Made by a program: the position numbers and the translations under genes
Shown: positions 1 to 13,241 of the stretch, piece by piece
Layout: every line of letters begins with the position of its first letter
Numbering within the stretch: the first letter of the stretch is position 1
Notes under the pieces: model-generated
Told to the model about the DNA's origin: nothing
Databases searched by the model: none
The model's input: only the letters and a program-made list of their open reading frames with translations
Assembly: GCF_000004195.4 (NCBI RefSeq)
Contig: NC_030683.2
Location: 89,367,410 to 89,431,409 of the forward strand
Source of the DNA: Xenopus tropicalis
Taxonomy: Eukaryota; Chordata; Amphibia; Anura; Pipidae
Length of the DNA: 64,000 nucleotides
Direction of reading: 5' to 3'

Positions 1-321
1 AACTTCAGTCACACTTTACTGCTAAGCTGCAAGTTGGAGTGATATCTCCCCCCTCCCAGCAGACGATCAGCAGAACAATGGGAAGGGAGCAAGATTGCAG
101 CTCCCAGTAGATATCAGAATAGCACTCAATAGTAAGAAATCCAAGTCCAGCTTGGGACTCCTCCAGTTACATGGGAGAAGGAGAAACAATAGGTTACCAG
201 AAAGCAGTTCTAATGTGTAGCGCTGGCTCCTTCTGAAAGCTCAGACTCAGGCACAATGCACCGAGATGGCTGCCTACATAACAATACTTGTGACATTATC
301 CCTATGACAGTATCCCTTTAA
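1..321 (-). mobile_element. T2-type MITE, truncated by the window edge
   Basis: The right end reads GACAGTATCCCTTTAA with TTAA at 318-321. The interior matches, in the opposite orientation, the element at 50870-51450: both carry TTCAGAAGGAGCCAGCGCT and the AACCTATTGTTTCTCC segment. TTAA flanks and AAAGGG ends are typical of Xenopus T2/Kolobok MITEs. Confidence 0.7.
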
Positions 322-3090
322 GGCTAATGCTACACAGGGCTGCTTCTCAGTCTGCAGATGAAAACAGGCCCAGAATCAGTCCCTATGCTGGCATCTGCCT
401 TTCCCTGTGCCTGAACTCAGATTTTTTGGGTAGCCAGACACATGGAGCAGATTTCAGCTCCAAAATACATACTCATGTATTTTTGGCCTAAAATATGGTC
501 TGTGAGCTTGCACCCTGGCTGGTCCTGGGTGCAGGCAAAGAGAAAGGCTATTGTCAGAGTAGGGGCTGGCTAAATGCTGGCGGAGAATCAGCCCCATGTG
601 GCATTAGACTAACTGATGAAGGGCTTTGGTGGCCTTGGGCTGGTGTAGAATCTAAACCATAAGTTCATTTACAAATGTAGTGTACAAAGTTCACTTTTCA
701 TACACAATTTGCAGTGATTTTCCCCACAGTCATTGTCGGCCCACCAGAAATCCTTAGACCCTAGGCCGGCTTTCCAAACTATTTTTCCTCCTTTCCAACC
801 AACCTCTTTATTTTCATAGTCTCTTTTATTTACATGCTATTATTTATTCCTAATGTAAAAGTAGAAAAAGCTAGCACCGACCACACTAACCATACACACT
901 AACATTGAGATTAGATGGAATAGAGTAAGAGTACTGGGGTAACATGCAACTAAAGTAAAATTATGTAGAGAAAAAGAGAGAAAAAAAAAAACAGGGAGAC
1001 ACCCTAGCAGGTGGTCCCTGTATAGACTTCACAGCATTGCACCGTTAATCCCAGGAAAAGGTAATGATTATTATCAGGTAATTCGCTTGATAAAATAGGT
1101 TAGGAAATTAAAACTTAACCTTTATTAATCAAACTTAAAAGGTGAAGTGTATCTTAAAGAAATCCCCATTAAAAATCACCTGGGGTGATGTTCAATTACA
1201 ATAAGAACTATAGTATTTATTCCTCCATCTATTTCTCCTCTTTGTTCCCATTTAGAAATAGGGAATGACCATGAAACAGGCCAAATTCTCAGGAGCAGGG
1301 GGCCCACTTACACCTGGGCCCACCGGGAGTTTTCCTGGTATCCTGGTGGCCAGTCTGACACTGCCCACAGTTGCTAAATACCTTGTACATGAATTGAATG
1401 CATATGGCTAGTATTTTTAGGATATGGGTGGGGTCATTTTTGGCATGCCAGTGTGGACAGTGTCTATAATAGCATTAGCATGCAAGTCACGAGTTTGTAT
1501 CAGCTACTAACACAGCCAGCAGCATAAACTCTAGAATTACTGTTATGTCCAGTGTGGTGGTACTCCCAGGGTTTCTAGCATCAGTAGGAGCATCTGAGCA
1601 CTATTTATCAAAGCTGGCATACTGGATCTTGGCACAACTATGCAGATCTTCAAGGACCACATATGGCAACAAGTACATTTTCTAAGTGGCAAAATTACAT
1701 ACACAATTTTTTTTTGCTCCGCAGTTGTGGTTGTTTTTTAACTGGTTGAGCACTTTATTGAGCTTTAGTTCTTTTAACACGTATGTTGTGCCTGCATTAT
1801 GTAGCTAGCGCAAATGCACTTACTCTGTGCTGACATGGTGGAGTAGCTGGCAGCTTTACAAAATGCTGACAAGGGACACGCTGTGCAATCTGATATGGCT
1901 CTTTCAGCACCACTTTTGCACTAGGCGCATACAATGCTGTCATTGACTGTGCAATTACATGGGGAAGGCAGCTGTGCCTTATGAGGTAACCAGCCAGCAT
2001 TTCATGATTACTTCCCAAAAACCTTCCATTGCAGGGCTATCCAACGGAGGTCCATGGACCAGGTGAGGCCCATTTTTGATTTATACGGGTCACAGCTTTT
2101 CTTTTTTTTTTTTTAACAAAGCTGTGAATCTAGTATTATATATCTTTTAATGAACTTAATGGGCGTACTTGTAAGGTATATCCTTATAATACACAATAGC
2201 CATGAATATCCTGTGAATGATATGCTTATAAACGGTCCTTGGAGATGTCATCAGTAATAATCGATGCTTAGTGATGTAATTTCTTTAAAATATGAGGATA
2301 AAAGAAGTGGGAGTTCAATGTATATGGTCATGTAACCCCTCGTTGACTTTTATTCCTTTTACTCCTTATATTTTACAATAGGATTGCATTATACTATATC
2401 ACTATATAAATGGTTCTTAGTGATGTATTTTGTGTCAGATGGCTCACGAAAACTTTGGTATGAAAAAAAAAAAAAATGTACGCCCTGTTAAAGGGACGGT
2501 ATACTTCCCTTTTCAATGTGCGTTCAATAAATAGGCCTTGGGTTGAATATACTTTTTGCCTATTGTTTTAATAGAATTGTAATTTTTATATTTTACATTA
2601 TCAGCATTTTTATAGCTGTTTTTCAGCTAAAAAGGCAAACAGGGAAACTGAAGCTAATCCATGCTTGGTCCTTGCCAGCTACATAATTAGATTATCAGAG
2701 CACGGATAATGACCCTGGGTAATGGATTTCTGTATAGTCACGCACACTGATAGCCAACAAGCATTTTGCTATTGATTGGTCTGATTTGTTTGGTCAATGT
2801 GCCATAACAAGTAGCTATAAACAGAAGTGGTAGAGCCAGGGTTTCGTCAACTTGGGTTTTGACTGACCTGATATTTGGTCCAGACAGAATGCAATTTAGT
2901 GTTATTGTAGAGAGACCCATGTGTCTCCTGAAGGGCCCATACATTTTAATGGCTGTCAAAATCAAACTATAAAACTAGAAATAATAAGGAACAAAACTAC
3001 TGAATTCATAAATATATGAAATACTAGTTTCTAATAGAATGGCTTCCCAACTGAGGGATAAGCCTAAAGTGCATTTAGGGTGCTTATTTA
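322..3090. other. intergenic, no gene seen
   Basis: AT-rich DNA with short homopolymers and no supported coding region. At 1290-1365 there is a segment (GGGCCCACCGGGAGTTTTCC) resembling a dispersed repeat. At 2488 TTAAAGGGACGGTATACTT looks like the left end of a T2-type MITE, but I cannot find its partner end. Nothing else is recognisable. Confidence 0.5.
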
Positions 3091-4030
3091 CTATACATAG
3101 TGACATAGTAAGTTAGGTTGAAAAAAGACATACGTCCTAATGCCTATATATAAACTGCAAGTTGATCCAGAGGAAGGCAAAAAACCCCATCTGAAGTCTC
3201 TCTAATTTGCCGCAGAGGGGGAAAAAATAACTTCCTGACTCCAAGATGGCAATCGGACCAGTCCCTGGATCAACTAGTACTAAGAGCTATCTCCCATAAC
3301 CCTGTATTTCCTCACTTGCTAAAAAGTCATCCAACCCCTTCTTGAAGCTATATAATGTATCAGCCAGCACGACTGATTCGGGGAGAGAATTCCACAACTT
3401 CACAGCTCTCACAGTAAAAAATCCTTTCTGAATATTTAAACGGAACCTCCTTTGTTCTAATCAGAGTGGGTGCCCTCGTGTCAGTTGGAAGGACCTGCTG
3501 GTAAATAAAGAATAAGAGAGGTTATTATATGATCCCCTTATATATTTATACATAGTTATCATGTCACCTCTTAATCGTCTCTTCTCCAGTGTAAACAAAA
3601 CTAACTTGGCCAGTCTTTCTTCATAACTGAGACTTTCCATACCCTTTACCAGCTTAGTTGCCCTTCTCTGGACCCTCTCTAACTCAATAATGTCCCGTTT
3701 GAGCACTGGAGACCAAAACTGAACAGCATATTCTAGATGGGGCCTTACCAGCGCTCTGTAAAGTGGAAGCATAAAACCCTCCTCCCGTGAATCTATGCCC
3801 CTTTTAATACAGCTCAAAACTTTGTTAGTGCTAGCAGCTGCTGCCTGGCATTGCTTGCTACAGCCAAGTTTATCTTCAAGGACTCCAAGGTCCTTCTCCA
3901 TTATGGATTTGCCTAGTGCAGTCCCATATAGGGTATAACTAACTTGCATATTTTTACATCCCAGGTGCATGACCTTACATTTTGTTTGTCAAATCCTGGT
4001 GCAAGGACGCAACATCCTGGATAAAACTGA
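3091..4030 (-). mobile_element. 5'-truncated CR1/L2-like LINE, reverse transcriptase C-terminus and 3' UTR
   Basis: The minus-strand open frame at 3461-3970 encodes a 169-residue piece with PLYRALVRPHLEYAVQFWSP, ELERVQRRATKLVKGMESLS and EKRRLRGDMITMYKYIRG. This is the conserved C-terminal tail of reverse transcriptases from vertebrate CR1/L2-type LINEs. Below it (3091-3460) lies the 3' UTR, including a 'GTCACTATGTATAG' end. The polymerase core and endonuclease are missing, so this is a dead 5'-truncated copy. Family assignment is from motif memory. Confidence 0.8.
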
Positions 4031-5740
4031 CTGGGCTGCAGAGTTCTGTGTCATCTGCAAACACTACATACATACATCAAACTTACTGGCCTATATGTAG
4101 AATATCCCTGAAACTATAACAGAAACCATATATATGTAACTGTGATTTGGATCTAAACACATGTACCATGAAAGAGACAAAATGTAAAGGGTACCATAAG
4201 TTAAGTGGTTATGGTTCATGCTAACCACACAGTGTGAAAATAAACAAAAAAGAAAATGATTACCCTGTTTAGCATTTTGATGCATGTCAGTATATAACTC
4301 CTATGCATATAAGTGCAAGTGAGAGCAGCGCTGGTGGGGAGGTGGCCCTCTGCAAGTTTTACTTGGTTTATTTATTTTGTTTTTTTTTTTTCTTTGTCAG
4401 TTTCAAAGCTTGGGCTGAAGCTGTGGGCCGCACCTCACAGATTTCAAAGTCAGGATCCAGCTTTGATACTGACAAGCAGCTCTCTGAGGCAGAAGGCACC
4501 GCTGTGAAATTCTTCAGAGGGAAGCAGAGGAGGAGGGAACTCAGCCAAGAGGGACGAGGAAGGGAGCGTGAAGCAACACGACCCTCTGCCTGATGAGAGG
4601 CAACACAAGCACCAGATAAAATGAGAAGCTGCTGAGATACAGGTCTATGAATGTCAGAGGTGGATAAGGTCAGCATCTGAGCAGGACGTGCAGCAGCAGA
4701 ACAGGGCTTGGGGTTGTCAGCAAAGCTTTTCTTGCCTCTGCAAATGAGCCAGTACTGTCTATACTTTTCAACCTAACCATTACCTCCCCTCCTGACGACA
4801 TGGGATGCCCCCTAATCGGTCTTTTGTGGAGTTGTTCAAAAACAGTTTTTTGCGTCTTTGTTTCTAGCGTGTGCTAGCAGTGGCTCAGATCTGAGAAAAA
4901 CATTAGGTGAGACACATTTTTAGGACTTGTCCAAATCCAAAACCAAATACTGGATTTGCTACATTCTACCTAAATATATATTATCTTACTCTTACTTAGA
5001 TGGTGGATTCCAAGCAGCCTTTATAGTTGCATCCCTGAGGTTACTGACCAGGCCTAAGTAGCCGTGAGCAGTATTCCCCAGGCCTGGATTGAATCTGTGG
5101 ATTCTGGCATTTGCCATACTCAGGTGGCATTTCAAGTACACGGAGGCCCAATAGTGACCATTTTGAATCTCAGTCAGGGCCTGGTGTTCCCTTCTGTTTT
5201 GAGACTGTTTTTTAATGAGCATCATTATTGTTGCATGGTTTTACAACAATTTGTAGTACTGTGTCTTAATATCTATGTTTTGGAGCAAGAACTCCTTCTT
5301 TTAAAATACATAAGGGTTTCTGGTATAGGGAAGTAGGGTGAGAAGAAGTCAGTGGGCCACCATTGCCACGAGGTGTGCCAGTCAGTGATGAAACCACCAG
5401 TGAATAGTGGTGGGAACGGGCCAATAACACAGAATTTATGTATGTATAAAGATTATAGAGCACTGAAGGACAGATATCAGCTGGGTAGATGTGACCGAAC
5501 TATCTGGAGGGAGGCCATATATTATAATTGAGACATACCTTCATACTGTATTTGCAACACTCTAGGACATCAGAAAATAACAAATATAAGCATGTTTTAC
5601 TGGGTAATTATTCTAATATTCAGATACAAACAGGAATGCTTTGTATTGGAGGTCTGTCTCACTCAGGCAACTCTATCTTGTACCTCACTGCCCCAGTTAT
5701 AAGCTGTGAATAAGCAGGTAGCTGGAATTAAGAGAGGAAC
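4031..5740. other. intergenic, no gene seen
   Basis: No supported gene. Short open frames here lack codon bias or family motifs. A pyrimidine run at 4378-4398 and ordinary unique-looking DNA make up the rest. Confidence 0.4.
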
Positions 5741-5749
5741 TTTCCTGTC

Positions 5750-6400
5750 AGTGTGCCTAGCCCATTTGGAATTGGGGAGACGGGGCTGTTAGGGCTGGGT
5801 GGGGGTCAGTAGTTGGAACGGGTTTGCTGTAGGGCAGGGCACAGGAACAGGCTAAGCTGCGGCAGTAAATGTCGGGCTGTAGTTGGGTTTCAGCGAGCAG
5901 CCGAGGCTGTGGGAATGCCATGCGCTGCCTGCGCTAATGACAGGGCTTGCCTGGTAATTAAAGCAAAATCACTGAGGACCTTTTCTTCCCAGACAGCGGC
6001 AGCATCCTGTGATTAATCCCCGGCACGGCACCTCGCTCTAATGAGGCCTACCGCAGGGGACAAGCGGGGGAGGGGATGCACCAGACGCTTCTTATTAAAG
6101 AACAAATAAGGCTCCGAGCTCCCTCCCCGACAGAATTTCCTGGGCCTGCGTTACAGGAGGGCGAAGCGCACACGTGTTGAGTGTGGCCTTTTCCTTCAGG
6201 GCAACAGCGCAGATGAGGAAAAAGCTTCTCATAAATGCTGGGAAAGAGAAGGAAATAATTAGTCCCTTCACCGTCAGACCTGGATGGAGCTCAACAAACC
6301 CAACGCACTCGCTTTCCTGTCACAGTTGCCTCATTCAGTGCCTCAGTCTCACAGTGATCATTGCCAATTATTCCAGAAACGCTCAATTATAAATAAACAT
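5750..6400. promoter_or_regulatory. candidate conserved noncoding element, intergenic
   Basis: This block is richer in G+C and CpG than its surroundings. It holds several homeodomain-like and paired-type sites: TGGTAATTAAAGC near 5952, TGTGATTAATCCCCGGC near 6008 (an OTX/PITX-type TAATCC core) and TCTAATGAGG near 6036. There is no coding frame or repeat feature. It lies about 3.5 kb beyond the rere 3' end. Function is inferred from composition only. Confidence 0.3.
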
Positions 6401-7508
6401 TAAGGGGCATTTTTTTTTTTTTAACAGGAAGCAAATTCTAAAAAACAAAAACATGCTAAACAAGCTGCAACAAACGCGTATAGAATTTGGGAGTCTCTTT
6501 TAAGCAATTTTGATGAATACTCCGGAGAAACCACCTGGTGCACCCTCTTACATAGGGCTAACATACACATAAACCATATTTATAAAGCTGTGCCCCAAGA
6601 AAAGGAAAACAGAAAAAAACATTCTCTTTGAGCACTTCCTTATCCTGTCACTATGTTTTGACAGGGAAGCAATAAACCCACACAACAGACAGGTGGGTGT
6701 GTGCCCAAGCTTTACAATGAACCCCCTTCCCAGGCACTTGCTAGTAATAATAAATCGAGCAGACAAAAATGACAATTTGCCAAAGCGGAAGAAATGGAGG
6801 GTGGCTGGCTGAAATGTAAACTCCTGACCCTCAGTATTGTGCAAAATAAAGCTGTAAATCTTGCCCTAACCACAGGTGCCTTTAATTTGTGAGGAACTGC
6901 TATGTTAATGGCACTGAGGCTGGGGGCTAGGAGTGAGGGAAGGTGTTAGTGAGTGCTTACCATACTTCAGTCAAACCACGGGCAATGGTATGGCATGATC
7001 TTTACTAAGATTCAAAATAAATAGTGATTGTCTTTGGGATCTAACAGCAGCCCCCACTGGCATTTGCCAGTCTGGGTCTGGAAGGGAGACAGGTATAGAT
7101 ATTGAGTTTCTTATGGCTGCCAACCTTTCTTTGGCTGTCTGACTGGGCTGGAAAATTTCTTTAGCAGCCGTAGAGACTTATAGTGCACAGCATTGCCACT
7201 TATTGGAAAAAAGCTGGTTATTCAGATGGAACCTTCCATTATAAACTGGCAACAAAACCCTGAAATGAACTGGATGCAACACTGGTGGTAAATCTCCTTT
7301 TTCCATTCAAAATTGCAATCTTTAAGAACTTTTAACACTATTCTGTGTAAGTTGTCATTTTCCATTTCTAGACCAATTTTTATTGAAGCCCGAGCGTGTT
7401 TCATTTCATCCAAAGTGCAAATACGTGCACTAGATCCCAAAAACTCAGGGTCACCTGGCCAAAGGTGCAAAATGCCCCAAAGTCTTCAGATGTGCTGTCC
7501 TCCCAGGA

Positions 7509-8108
7509 CTTACCTGAAGCATGTGCCTTTTCTCTGTGAATCAGTGCTGTGACGTGATACCAAGCTTTAAAGTATTCTCCACCCTGCTGCTCTTTACATG
7601 GCTTTCACTTTTATACAGCAAGTGCTGAGTTTGGCACAGTAGCCTTTTTGCCAGGGAGGGGGGCCCTTTGCCCCAACCTCCCCGGCAAAAAGGCCTGCAG
7701 GAGGCAAGGGTCTTCAGACCCCCTTCGCCGCAAGGCTAGGGGGGGGTCTGAAGGGGGCGCAAAATAAGAGCTTGGGCTTCAAAGCAAGGTGCTTCCCCAC
7801 CCTTGGCCACGATCAAGTGATTCTCTGTTCTCTTAGATGGTAAACTGATAACAACAGACACTTGATCTTAGCCAAAAGGCCAATGCCTGGCCTGAAATCA
7901 GTGTACTGTATAAATCTATACAAGATGAACTGCACCTCCTGCTTCAGTATAAGACCCTCTCTGGCATCCTGGTGGCTACTGTGCCAAACTCAGTACTTGC
8001 TGTATAGAAGTGAAAGCCATGTAAAGAGTAGCAGGGTGGAGAATACTTTAAAGCTTGGTATCACGTCACAGCACGGATTCACAGAGAAAAGGCACATGCT
8101 GAAGTAAG
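7509..8108. repeat. long foldback (inverted repeat) element with a U2-like centre
   Basis: Arms 7509-7644 and 7974-8108 are near-perfect reverse complements (about 135 bases, a handful of mismatches), sharing for example GAGAATACTTTAAAGCTTGG and GGCTACTGTGCCAAACTCAG in one orientation. The 329-base centre contains a G-rich hairpin region (7645-7760) and a U2 snRNA-like piece (7829-7881). No coding capacity. It could be a MITE-like foldback or a pair of inverted SINE-like copies. Confidence 0.8.
7829..7881 (-). pseudogene. U2 snRNA-derived fragment
   Basis: On the minus strand from 7881 the sequence begins GGCCTTTTGGCTAAGATCAA and continues GTG, then CTGTTGTTATCAGTTTA, matching bases about 11-60 of vertebrate U2 snRNA. 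The first 10 bases of U2 are replaced and the rest after about base 60 is absent, as are the Sm site and 3' stem-loops. It includes the U2 stem-loop I and part of the branch-point recognition area, but cannot be a working snRNA. Confidence 0.7.
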
Positions 8109-9854
8109 TCGACATCCATATAAGAGGAGCATTCTGGGAAATTCGTGGTATTTATATAGGTGCTTTAATATCAGATTGACATTAGTTTGAGCAATGTAAT
8201 AGGTGATGGATTGATCCATATTCTCGAGTATAAGCCATTCCAGTATATAATCCAGCCCAGACTGAAAATCTGTGGGTTCTGTCAAATGCCAAAGGGTCAC
8301 TATTTATTGGGCTGATGGGGGCTGTTTGGGCCTCTGTGTTTTTGACAGGCCAGGGCCTATTTTGGGTCTCAGTCTGAATCTGTATAAAAGTGTGCTGCCT
8401 TGCCAGTAACAGTGTATTGAACTGAAAAATAATGTTCAAAAAAAGAGATGGGAAATGCAAAATGACAAGTCTTAGGTTTGAAACCCAATGTTGAAAGGCC
8501 CACCTAAATGTTTAATGCCATGAAGGTACAGCCTTGATGAGCCGTAATCTCCAACATAATAGCGTTCTCAAGTCCAGCTCGCTAAACCTTGCAAGTCTCA
8601 ACAGCTGCAAATGTATAGTGCCAGCTCCCCCTGTTGATGGCTTTTAGGAACTGCATATACCGGTCTGTTTAGGTTATGGGGGTTGTATTATAAAATGGGG
8701 CCGTTCCACTTGGCAGCAGGTTGTATTCCAGTGTCACACAATCAGCATTACTGGAGCACAGTTACCAAACTTAATTGTGAAAAACCAACACATTCAGATT
8801 TGTGAAAGAAGGAAAATAATACCCTGCTAATTGGTAATACATCCTTGAATGGTAAAACAGACATAAGTTGCCCTTGTCCATAAGCATTAATTCTAAACCA
8901 TGGGATCTGCTTTAGTGGTGAAATGAGAAGTGATACTGCTTTTTCCTACCTACAGTTAAGGTGACAATCACAAAACAATAATGAGGGTGAAAAAATAGCA
9001 ATTAAATTGTACATACCAGCAAAAGAACACTTGCTAAAATGATCTTAAAAGAGGATAAGTTTATATATTATGTATACACTTTTAAATTTTCAAATGCAAT
9101 AGTCATTCTGAATATTAACTACAATAGCAGAAATTCTACTGAATCTTTAGGTAGCGCACACACATAGGTTTGTATATGCTGCCACATGGTGGCCAGTGGA
9201 GGCATTACACTAATTACATTCATTTCTAATATAAACCAGGTTTTGCCTGTGACAAGTAGAAAAGACATCTCTAAATGAATTGTGTTAAGAACCCAATAAT
9301 CTGTACATTAAAAGGTAGATGTTCTGAATGACAGCCACCATGGACAGCCACTAAGGATTCATGGATCTGCAGTTAACCACACATGTTGGGCGACTGTTCA
9401 ACATTTCTGGTCAAAGACCTTAAGAATGAACTGACAGCCCATGCAGATATTAGGCTTGTTTAGGTTATTCTGCCTAGGCAGCTGGTAACATAAGTGTAAA
9501 GTTAAACATCTTTAGCATAGATGTATGTAAACTTAAGGACTCAACTGTATGTATAATTATGGTAATACATGATGTAAACATTCACCCTTGTATAAAAAAT
9601 GTGAAAAGAAAGGGACAAAACGGAGCACAGCGCAATAATTTGGCCACAAATAGTGTTTAAGGACTTTTCTTGGTAATGAACACAAGGATATTTGCTTTAT
9701 GGGTGTCATGGATTGGTCAGACCAAGCCATCCACATTTAAGACTGCTCTTCTGACATGGGTCAGTTTAGCTTTGCACCCAACTGCACAGTTATTAACTAT
9801 ATATAATAAACACAACATTTTGATGATTTTACATTTCAGAGAAAACCACCCAAG
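8109..9854. other. intergenic, no gene seen
   Basis: Unique-looking AT-rich sequence between the foldback and the rere 3' end. No supported gene, RNA or repeat. Confidence 0.4.
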
Positions 9855-12226
9855 ACAAAGGCTGTGGTGTAGCTTGCTTTATTGTTTATGTCCACAAATA
9901 TTTCCAAAAAAATTACAAAATACTCAAAATGGAGAAAACACAGAAGTCACGAATTTCTGGGTTTCTACCCCCATGGCAAACTACTCCTATATACATTAAA
10001 ATCTTCAAGATATATATAGAAATGGAGCAGTCTGGATGTACAATCTGCTTAACGGTGCCATGAAACAAGTAGCCTTACATTTTTATTTTATTTTTTTAAC
10101 ACGCTGAACGAGGTACGTCCGAGATTACAAAAGAAAAATAAAAAGAAACGTAACAAAGGAAGCTGGGAAAAAACTAGAACAGAATAAAACTGAATGAAAC
10201 AGAACTACTCAACAAATACTCTGCTAGAAGGATGTGCTGATCTCCCTAGCAGAGAACAAATGCACCTATTCGTATGGGAGAGGCCTGGATACCAAACCTG
10301 TGCAGGCCTCATCACCAGAACAGGCTTTACACAAACAGCCAAGGCAGATAAAGAAACCAAGCACCCCAAAACTCAAAAAAAAAAAAAAAAAAAAAAAATA
10401 CAAAAATGATGCATGTATGAATATAAACTGCAGTCTTGTTTAATATTGAGAACATGTAAAGTAACAAAAAGTGTGGCCTGTAGAATGAGAAGACTTCTGC
10501 TGTTTCTGATCTCAATGCAATATAGGTAAGTGGCATATGAGTACAAGCTTTACTGATGAGCAGATACAGGATTGCCATTATGTTGCTAAAGGTGATCAAA
10601 GCCTGCTTGTTGCATTAATAAAAATAAAGGTAAAAGACATATCTGCAAACAGTGTAGGGAGAATGCCCGCGTTAACACTTCCCCTAATATCTGCCACCAA
10701 CAGGTGTTGTCTATAGACTTGTTGAAGAGTGAAGGGGTGCTTGAGTCTTTATCCAGCGTGCTTTGCCACAGCCCTGAAATGCTGAGTGCCAGAAATAACA
10801 GTCAGAACAGCAGGGATAGTGCCCTGATTGGGGGTTGCTAGGAGACCATGTGGAAGAGGATTCTTCAGCATCCGGACAACTGCTCTAATGCATGCAGCTT
10901 ACCAGGCCTTGCCTTTAACTACAGCCTCTGCCTGCCCTTTTAGACCTCAGCTGGTGGGTAAGCAGTTCCTAAATGTGCCTTTATATGTGTCAGCTGCACA
11001 GCCAAATCATTTCACTCATGTCAAAACCTGCTATTGTAATGTTGGAAGAGAAGTGGGAAAAAACAATTAGATAAACAGACAACAGAAAAAAATGACATGA
11101 AATAAAAAAATAATAGCCCAGGTTAAATAGAATCTGTACAAATAAAACCCTTGGCATTAGGTATAGCAGGCCCGAAACACTAAAATATAGGAAGTTTTCC
11201 TTATAAATTAAATAATAAAAGTTCTAACCCTGCAGAAACTTCAATGCTATAAAGTGAAGATACGCACAAGCCTGTGTGCATTTTGCATCTACAACTTAAA
11301 ACGCTGTAGCCCCTTATCTACAAGTGACATACAATAACTTGTAAGGAGAATCGTTTGGGAGTAAAACAAAAACAATTAGAATAAAAAAAAACAAAACAAA
11401 ACCCCAAAATCTGTCTCCCCACAGATCAAACACAGTCTGGAGAAGGGGAGAGCAGTGAAGTGGTGGAAGTTGGAAACAGGTGGGAATGGGGATCACTTAG
11501 GCTCATACAGAAATAAGCATTTAACCGAATAATAACACAAAAGCATGAATTTAGGATTGCACTGTTACCACTGCATTCTTGGTAATGTCCAAAGTCTTTC
11601 CTCTTCTGTGGATCTTAACCACCTAGCTGGCACAGTATAGCGCCAGTAGGCAGTGAAGTGGTTAAACAATTCTGGCCTCCGGTTGGCTTGAACTCACAGT
11701 TAGTAACTGCAAATACAGGGACAGGGGCAGAGTGTTTTTTGAGAACTTTCCACCAGTCCTTGTTCTCAGAATGATTGTAGTCAGTGGACAGACTGGAGCA
11801 ATTTTATACAATGATAGCAGTCTCCTGACAATGTAATAAAAAATGGAATTATCTGTATCACAGCACTAGAGACCCCTGGGTGTGGTTGGAGGGTAACCAA
11901 GTCTCTTGCATCATTCACACACAGTGAGTGAATATATGGGTCTTTGCACCTCCAGAATGTGAGGAGAAAAGTCAAAACTGTTCCCATTGTCCATCAACTG
12001 CCCTCCCTCTCCCCCAAACCTACTCCCTCCCGAGGCTGGGGAAAAATGTGTGTCATGCAGGGAACTTCCAGAACGGCCTTGAGGTGTCTTCTCTACAGAT
12101 GAAGCAAAGGATCTGGCAAGTCTTAAATATCGAAGAAATCTGTGCAGCCTCTGGGAACCTGTTGTATGGAGCCTGACTCTCCTAAGGAGGGATGGAGGGG
12201 AGGGAAGGATCCATGGTCACGCTCTG
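9855..12226 (-). other. rere: rere 3' untranslated region
   Basis: About 2.4 kb follow the TAA stop without a splice acceptor or competing gene. An AATAAA signal on the minus strand lies at 9878-9883 in the context AACAATAAAGCAAGC, so cleavage is expected about 10-25 bases further on, near 9855-9868. The last 300 bases (9860-10160) are AT-rich and look constrained, with no repeat-like features. A second AATAAA near 10083-10088 could give a shorter 3' end. An A23 run on the plus strand (10376-10398) is a U-run in the transcript. The exact cleavage site is inferred. Confidence 0.75.
9878..9883 (-). terminator. rere: rere polyadenylation signal AATAAA
   Basis: A perfect AATAAA on the minus strand (TTTATT on plus), 2.34 kb after the stop codon. 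It is the last candidate before sequence that looks intergenic. The choice over the upstream candidate at 10083-10088 is inferred from position. Confidence 0.6.
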
Positions 12227-12260
12227 TTACAACTGCTTGTCCCCTTCTTTCTTCAGTCGA
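12227..12260 (-). CDS. rere: rere last coding exon and stop
   Basis: After a TTTTCAG acceptor the sequence reads SRLKKEGDKQL and then TAA at 12227-12229. This is the exact C-terminus of RERE. It has only 34 coding bases; the exon continues as a long 3' UTR. Confidence 0.97.
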
Positions 12261-12638
12261 CTGAAAAGAAGACAAGATTCAGGGACCCAACAATAAGAAA
12301 TCCACATTCTTATTTCAGGATTGGCTTGGCCCTTGTCACCTTTACAGAATGTAACAGGACCACTATCATTTTATAATATAATGGACCACAAAGGGTAAGT
12401 TTGAACGCAAGGTCCAAAAACATAGGATGCAAGTGAAGTTAGCGGCACATGGGTTGCATGAGCTATGCATCCTGACATATACTGTGACTTTTGGCCAAAC
12501 CACACAGAGCTGTCAATATTCTGTTTCAGTTATGCTAATCACACCATGCATATGGTGATTGGGGTCATTCATTTTGGGTTATGCTGAGCATATAAAGAAG
12601 CCAGCATGTTGCCAGAGACATGATGGAATGAAATCTTA

Positions 12639-12914
<276 letters not shown>

Positions 12915-13067
12915 TTATAAAAGGCACCTGGGGGTTCCAAATGTTGTTTGGCCTGACTGTCTAATCAGCCGTATATTTTTCAACAAAAGATGTTCAAACT
13001 CTATGCTGGCTAAATGAGCCTGGTTCCACAAAACTTCGCATGTGTTATGTTACACAGACATTGGTTA

Positions 13068-13241
<174 letters not shown>

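Noticed and set aside
3461..3970. Treating the LINE reverse transcriptase tail as a functional gene
   Set aside because: Only the C-terminal part is present; the polymerase motifs and endonuclease are missing. Annotated as a truncated mobile element.
4303..4676. Overlapping 96- and 102-codon frames on opposite strands
   Set aside because: Low-complexity composition (Phe runs from T homopolymers), no homology, and open on both strands.
7829..7881. A functional U2 snRNA gene
   Set aside because: Only about 50 bases match. The 5' end, Sm site and 3' stem-loops are missing, and no snRNA promoter (PSE) is visible.
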